Shown: one piece after another, positions 5,512 to 8,416 of the stretch
Layout: every line of letters begins with the position of its first letter
Numbering within the stretch: position 1 is the stretch's first letter
Assembly: GCA_012735285.1 (NCBI GenBank)
Contig: JAAYHT010000005.1
Location: forward strand, 1-8,416
Length of the DNA: 8,416 nucleotides
Direction: 5' to 3'
DNA from: Clostridiales bacterium
GTDB lineage: Bacteria; Bacillota; Clostridia; Peptostreptococcales; Anaerovoracaceae
Position numbers and translations under genes: made by a program
The notes under the pieces: generated by a model
The model's database searches: none
Seen by the model: only the letters and a program-made list of their open reading frames with translations
Told to the model about the DNA's origin: nothing

Positions 5512-8169
5512 ATGAAAAGGAACTTAGCAAAAACTTACGATCCAAAATCATTTGAAGATAGGATTTACAAAAGGTGGGAAAGTAGCGGAGCTTTTAGAGG
5601 AAAAAGGGATAAAAACAAAACCCCTTATACCATTGTAATGCCACCACCGAATATTACTGGGCAGCTTCACATGGGGCATGCTTTAGATCATGTATTACAA
5701 GATGTGCTAATTCGCTGGAGAAGAATGCAGGGCTATGATGCCCTTTGGCTTCCCGGAACTGACCATGCAAGTATAGCTACAGAAGTTAAAGTGGCAGAAA
5801 AAATATTTGAAGAAGAAGGAAAAACCAAAGAAGAGCTGGGAAGGGAAGAGTTTTTAAAAAGGGCCTGGGAATGGAAAGAAACCTACGGAGGCAAGATTAC
5901 AGAGCAGTGTAGAAAATTAGGCGACTCCTGTGATTGGGAACGGGAACGCTTTACTATGGACGAGGGCTGCAATAGGGCAGTTACGGAGTTTTTTGTAAGA
6001 CTGTATGAAGAAGGACTTATATACAAGGGTAATCGAATCATAAACTGGTGTCCAAGCTGCAAAACATCCCTTTCTGATGCAGAAGTAGAGCATGAAGATA
6101 AGAACGGCAAATACTATTATATAAGATACCCTGCTGCCGATGGAGGGGAAGGTCTAGTTGTTGCAACCTCAAGGCCGGAAACTATGTTCGGAGACGTGGC
6201 AGTAGCGGTACATCCAGATGATGAGAGATATAAAGATCTGATTGGAAAGAAGGTAATATTACCTATAGTAGGAAAAGAGCTTCCAGTAATTGCGGATGAA
6301 TATCCTGATCCCGAGAAAGGCACAGGTGCTGTAAAGATTACCCCTGCCCATGATCCTAACGAATTTGAAGTTGGATTACGCCATAATCTTCCGCAGCCAT
6401 GCTGTATAGATGAAGTGGCAGTTATGAACAGCCTGGCAGGCAAATATAAGGGTATGAACCGCTATGAATGCAGAAAAGCCTGGGTTGCAGAATTAGAAGC
6501 TAATGGCTATTTGGTTAAAGTTGAAGATATTGTAATACCTATCGGCGAGTGCTATCGCTGTGAAGACACAATTGAACCAATGCTATCAGAACAGTGGTTT
6601 GTAAGCATGAAAAAGTTGGCTGAACCTGCGATAGAAGCAGCCAAAAAAGGCGATTTACTTCATGTGCCTGAAAGATTTGAGAAAATTTATCTCCACTGGC
6701 TAGAAGAGATACGCGACTGGTGTATTTCCAGACAGCTGTGGTGGGGACATCGAATTCCTGCTTATTACTGTCAAAAATGCGATGAGATGATAGTAGCAAG
6801 GACTGCACCCGAAAAATGTACTAAGTGCGATAGTACGGATATAGTTCAAGATGAGGATGTACTTGATACCTGGTTCAGTTCAGCCCTATGGCCCTTCTCT
6901 ACGCTGGGATGGCCTGAGAAAACACCAGATTTAGAACACTACTACCCGACAGATGTTTTGGTTACAGGCTACGACATTATATTCTTCTGGGTAGTCAGAA
7001 TGGTGTTTTCCGCACTATTTATAATGAAAGAGGTCCCTTTTAAATATGTTTACGTCCATGGGCTTGTAAGAGATGCTGAAGGAAGGAAAATGAGCAAGTC
7101 CTTAGGAAATGGTGTGGATCCTCTTGAAGTAATAGATCAGTATGGAGCCGATGCACTGAGATTCATGCTATCAACTGGTATCAGTCCAGGCAATGACATC
7201 CGCTTCAAAATGGATAGACTTGAATCATGCAGAAATTTTGCGAACAAACTTTGGAATGCTTCCAGATTTGTAATAATGAATCTGCTTGATGAGGATGGAA
7301 ATTTCCTTCCAATGTCTGATAAAGGAACTCTTAAAGATGAGGACAAATGGATTCTTTCAAAGGTAAATGAAGCAGTTAAAGATGTTACAGCAAATATGGA
7401 GAAGTTTGAACTTGCCATTGCAGGCCAGAAGATATATGAGTTGATTTGGAACGAGTACTGTGACTGGTATATCGAATTAGTTAAGGCTAGACTGTACGGT
7501 GATGACGAGGCAGACAAGGAGCTAGCTCGCTATGTATTAGTAAAGGTTCTAAAAGCCATGTTAAAGCTGCTCCATCCCTATATGCCCTTTATTACAGAGG
7601 AAATATGGGGCTATTTACCTGGAAATGATGAGCAACTAATATTAGCTGATTGGCCTACTTACGAAGAGGGTATCGATTATGCTGAGGAAGTAAAACGCAT
7701 GGAATTAGCCATGGGTATAATTCGCAGCATTCGAAACATACGTGCGGAGGCTGAAGCAAAACCCTCGAGAAAGCTAAGGGCAATAATACTATCTAATGAC
7801 GAAAACTTAGAATATGCCAAACAAGGAGAAAGCTATATTAAAAACCTTGCTAATATAACGGAGATTAGCTTTGTTCAAAGTAAGGAGCAGGTTCCGGATG
7901 AGGTAATGAGTGCGGTAGTGGACTCGGTGGAGATATTTATCCCGCTGGATGACCTGTTGGATTATGAAGCTGAATTTGAGCGTCTTGAAAAGGAAAAAGC
8001 CCGTCTTGCTAAGGAAGTTGAAAGACTGAATAAAAAGCTTGAGAATCAAGGCTTTATCAGCAAGGCGCCCAAGCATATAGTAGATGAAGAGAGACAAAAG
8101 CTAATAAAATATGAGGATATGTACAAAAAAGTTGAAGAAAGATTAGCTATAGTTGCAAAGAAGATATAG
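5512..8169 (+). CDS. valS: Valyl-tRNA synthetase
   Basis: The 885-residue product is a class I synthetase that charges tRNA-Val. The HIGH box is HMGH at 53-56 within PPPNITGQLHMGHALDH, and KMSKS is at 526-530. The inserted editing domain (CP1), which removes mischarged threonine, shows TSRPET (219-224) and AHDPNEFEVG with Asp281. A likely zinc site is formed by Cys420, Cys423, Cys436 and Cys439, just before QDEDVLDTWFSSALWPFST. WVVRMVFSA and the anticodon-binding helical domain follow, and the last 65 residues or so are a Lys/Glu-rich coiled coil typical of ValRS that contacts tRNA. Length is normal. GGAGG (5500-5504) is 7 bases before the ATG. Regulation is by the T-box leader directly upstream. 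folC follows within a few bases, with no terminator between. Confidence 0.98.
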   Translation: MKRNLAKTYDPKSFEDRIYKRWESSGAFRGKRDKNKTPYTIVMPPPNITGQLHMGHALDHVLQDVLIRWRRMQGYDALWLPGTDHASIATEVKVAEKIFEEEGKTKEELGREEFLKRAWEWKETYGGKITEQCRKLGDSCDWERERFTMDEGCNRAVTEFFVRLYEEGLIYKGNRIINWCPSCKTSLSDAEVEHEDKNGKYYYIRYPAADGGEGLVVATSRPETMFGDVAVAVHPDDERYKDLIGKKVILPIVGKELPVIADEYPDPEKGTGAVKITPAHDPNEFEVGLRHNLPQPCCIDEVAVMNSLAGKYKGMNRYECRKAWVAELEANGYLVKVEDIVIPIGECYRCEDTIEPMLSEQWFVSMKKLAEPAIEAAKKGDLLHVPERFEKIYLHWLEEIRDWCISRQLWWGHRIPAYYCQKCDEMIVARTAPEKCTKCDSTDIVQDEDVLDTWFSSALWPFSTLGWPEKTPDLEHYYPTDVLVTGYDIIFFWVVRMVFSALFIMKEVPFKYVYVHGLVRDAEGRKMSKSLGNGVDPLEVIDQYGADALRFMLSTGISPGNDIRFKMDRLESCRNFANKLWNASRFVIMNLLDEDGNFLPMSDKGTLKDEDKWILSKVNEAVKDVTANMEKFELAIAGQKIYELIWNEYCDWYIELVKARLYGDDEADKELARYVLVKVLKAMLKLLHPYMPFITEEIWGYLPGNDEQLILADWPTYEEGIDYAEEVKRMELAMGIIRSIRNIRAEAEAKPSRKLRAIILSNDENLEYAKQGESYIKNLANITEISFVQSKEQVPDEVMSAVVDSVEIFIPLDDLLDYEAEFERLEKEKARLAKEVERLNKKLENQGFISKAPKHIVDEERQKLIKYEDMYKKVEERLAIVAKKI

Positions 8170-8177
8170 GAATGGAT

Positions 8178-8416
8178 ATGGATTACGAACAAACCATAGA
8201 TAAGATACACAGCTTTAGTAAGTTTGGTAGTCGCCTGGGTTTGGAACGCATGAAAATACTTATGGATTTATTGGACAATCCCCAGGATCAGATGAAAATT
8301 ATCCATGTGGCAGGAACTAACGGCAAAGGCTCGGTTTGCCGTTTTCTTGCTACTGTTTTACTTGAAAATGGTTATAAGGTAGGGCTCTATACCTCCCCTT
8401 ACTTAGAGAACTTTAC
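8178..8416 (+). CDS. folC: Folylpolyglutamate synthase / dihydrofolate synthase, N-terminal part (runs off the window)
   Basis: The 79 visible residues are the start of FolC, an ATP-dependent ligase of the Mur ligase group that adds glutamate to folates and, in many bacteria, also makes dihydrofolate. IHSFSKFGSRLGLERM (10-25) is a typical FolC opening, IIHVAGTNGKGSV (41-53) holds the P-loop with Lys50 and Ser52, and TSPYL (72-76) matches the usual TSPHL with Tyr for His. The frame stays open to the last base. Two ATG codons are possible, at 8172 and 8178. I chose 8178 because AGGA (8168-8171) lies 6 bases upstream and MDYEQTIDKIH lines up with common homologue starts; an 8172 start would add Met-Asp. 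The gene lies within 10 bases of valS, a pairing known in Firmicutes, so it is probably under the same T-box. Confidence 0.95.
   Translation, partial: MDYEQTIDKIHSFSKFGSRLGLERMKILMDLLDNPQDQMKIIHVAGTNGKGSVCRFLATVLLENGYKVGLYTSPYLENF

Noticed and set aside
7807..8097. A 96-codon open frame on the - strand within the end of valS
   Set aside because: It is the shadow of the Lys/Glu-rich coiled-coil codons of valS, giving a Leu/Phe-rich sequence with no family likeness.

Overview
The window reads as a stretch of core chromosome from a low-GC, endospore-forming member of the Firmicutes, most likely a clostridium. The evidence is the AT-rich codon use, strong AGGAGG-type ribosome binding sites, a spoIIM sporulation gene, a tRNA-sensing T-box leader ahead of valS, a probable L19 leader ahead of rplS, and the neighbour pairs rplS-rbgA-rnhB and valS-folC. 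No mobile element, CRISPR array, rRNA or tRNA gene was seen. The genus cannot be fixed from this sequence.

Left part (1-1638, + strand): the 3' end of proB (glutamate 5-kinase, apparently a short form without the PUA domain), proC (pyrroline-5-carboxylate reductase) and a Nudix ADP-ribose pyrophosphatase with a TTG start form one tightly packed operon. Its likely terminator lies inside the coding region of the next gene, spoIIM, which runs the other way and overlaps the Nudix gene tail to tail by 35 bp.

Middle (1513-3194): spoIIM (- strand) and a XerD-type tyrosine recombinase (+ strand) diverge from a short intergenic region. That region holds a good sigma-E-like promoter for spoIIM and a sigma-A-like promoter for xerD. 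The XerD-like protein aligns without gaps to the catalytic region of E. coli XerD, but carries Glu and Gln where the catalytic Lys and the first His are expected. This is the most unusual protein-level signal in the window.

Right part (3195-8416, + strand): a strong promoter and a structured leader precede rplS (ribosomal protein L19), which ends in a perfect intrinsic terminator. Then come rbgA (50S assembly GTPase) and rnhB (RNase HII). A sigma-A promoter whose -35 box sits in the last codons of rnhB drives a valine T-box leader (apparent specifier GUU, tRNA-end-binding UGGU), then valS and the start of folC.

The genes cover proline synthesis, nucleotide-sugar clean-up, sporulation, chromosome resolution, ribosome synthesis and assembly, RNA-DNA hybrid repair, and valine tRNA charging under T-box control. 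I found no convincing new multi-gene system. The points most worth following up are the altered XerD active site, the terminator embedded in spoIIM with the convergent overlap, and the GUU specifier.
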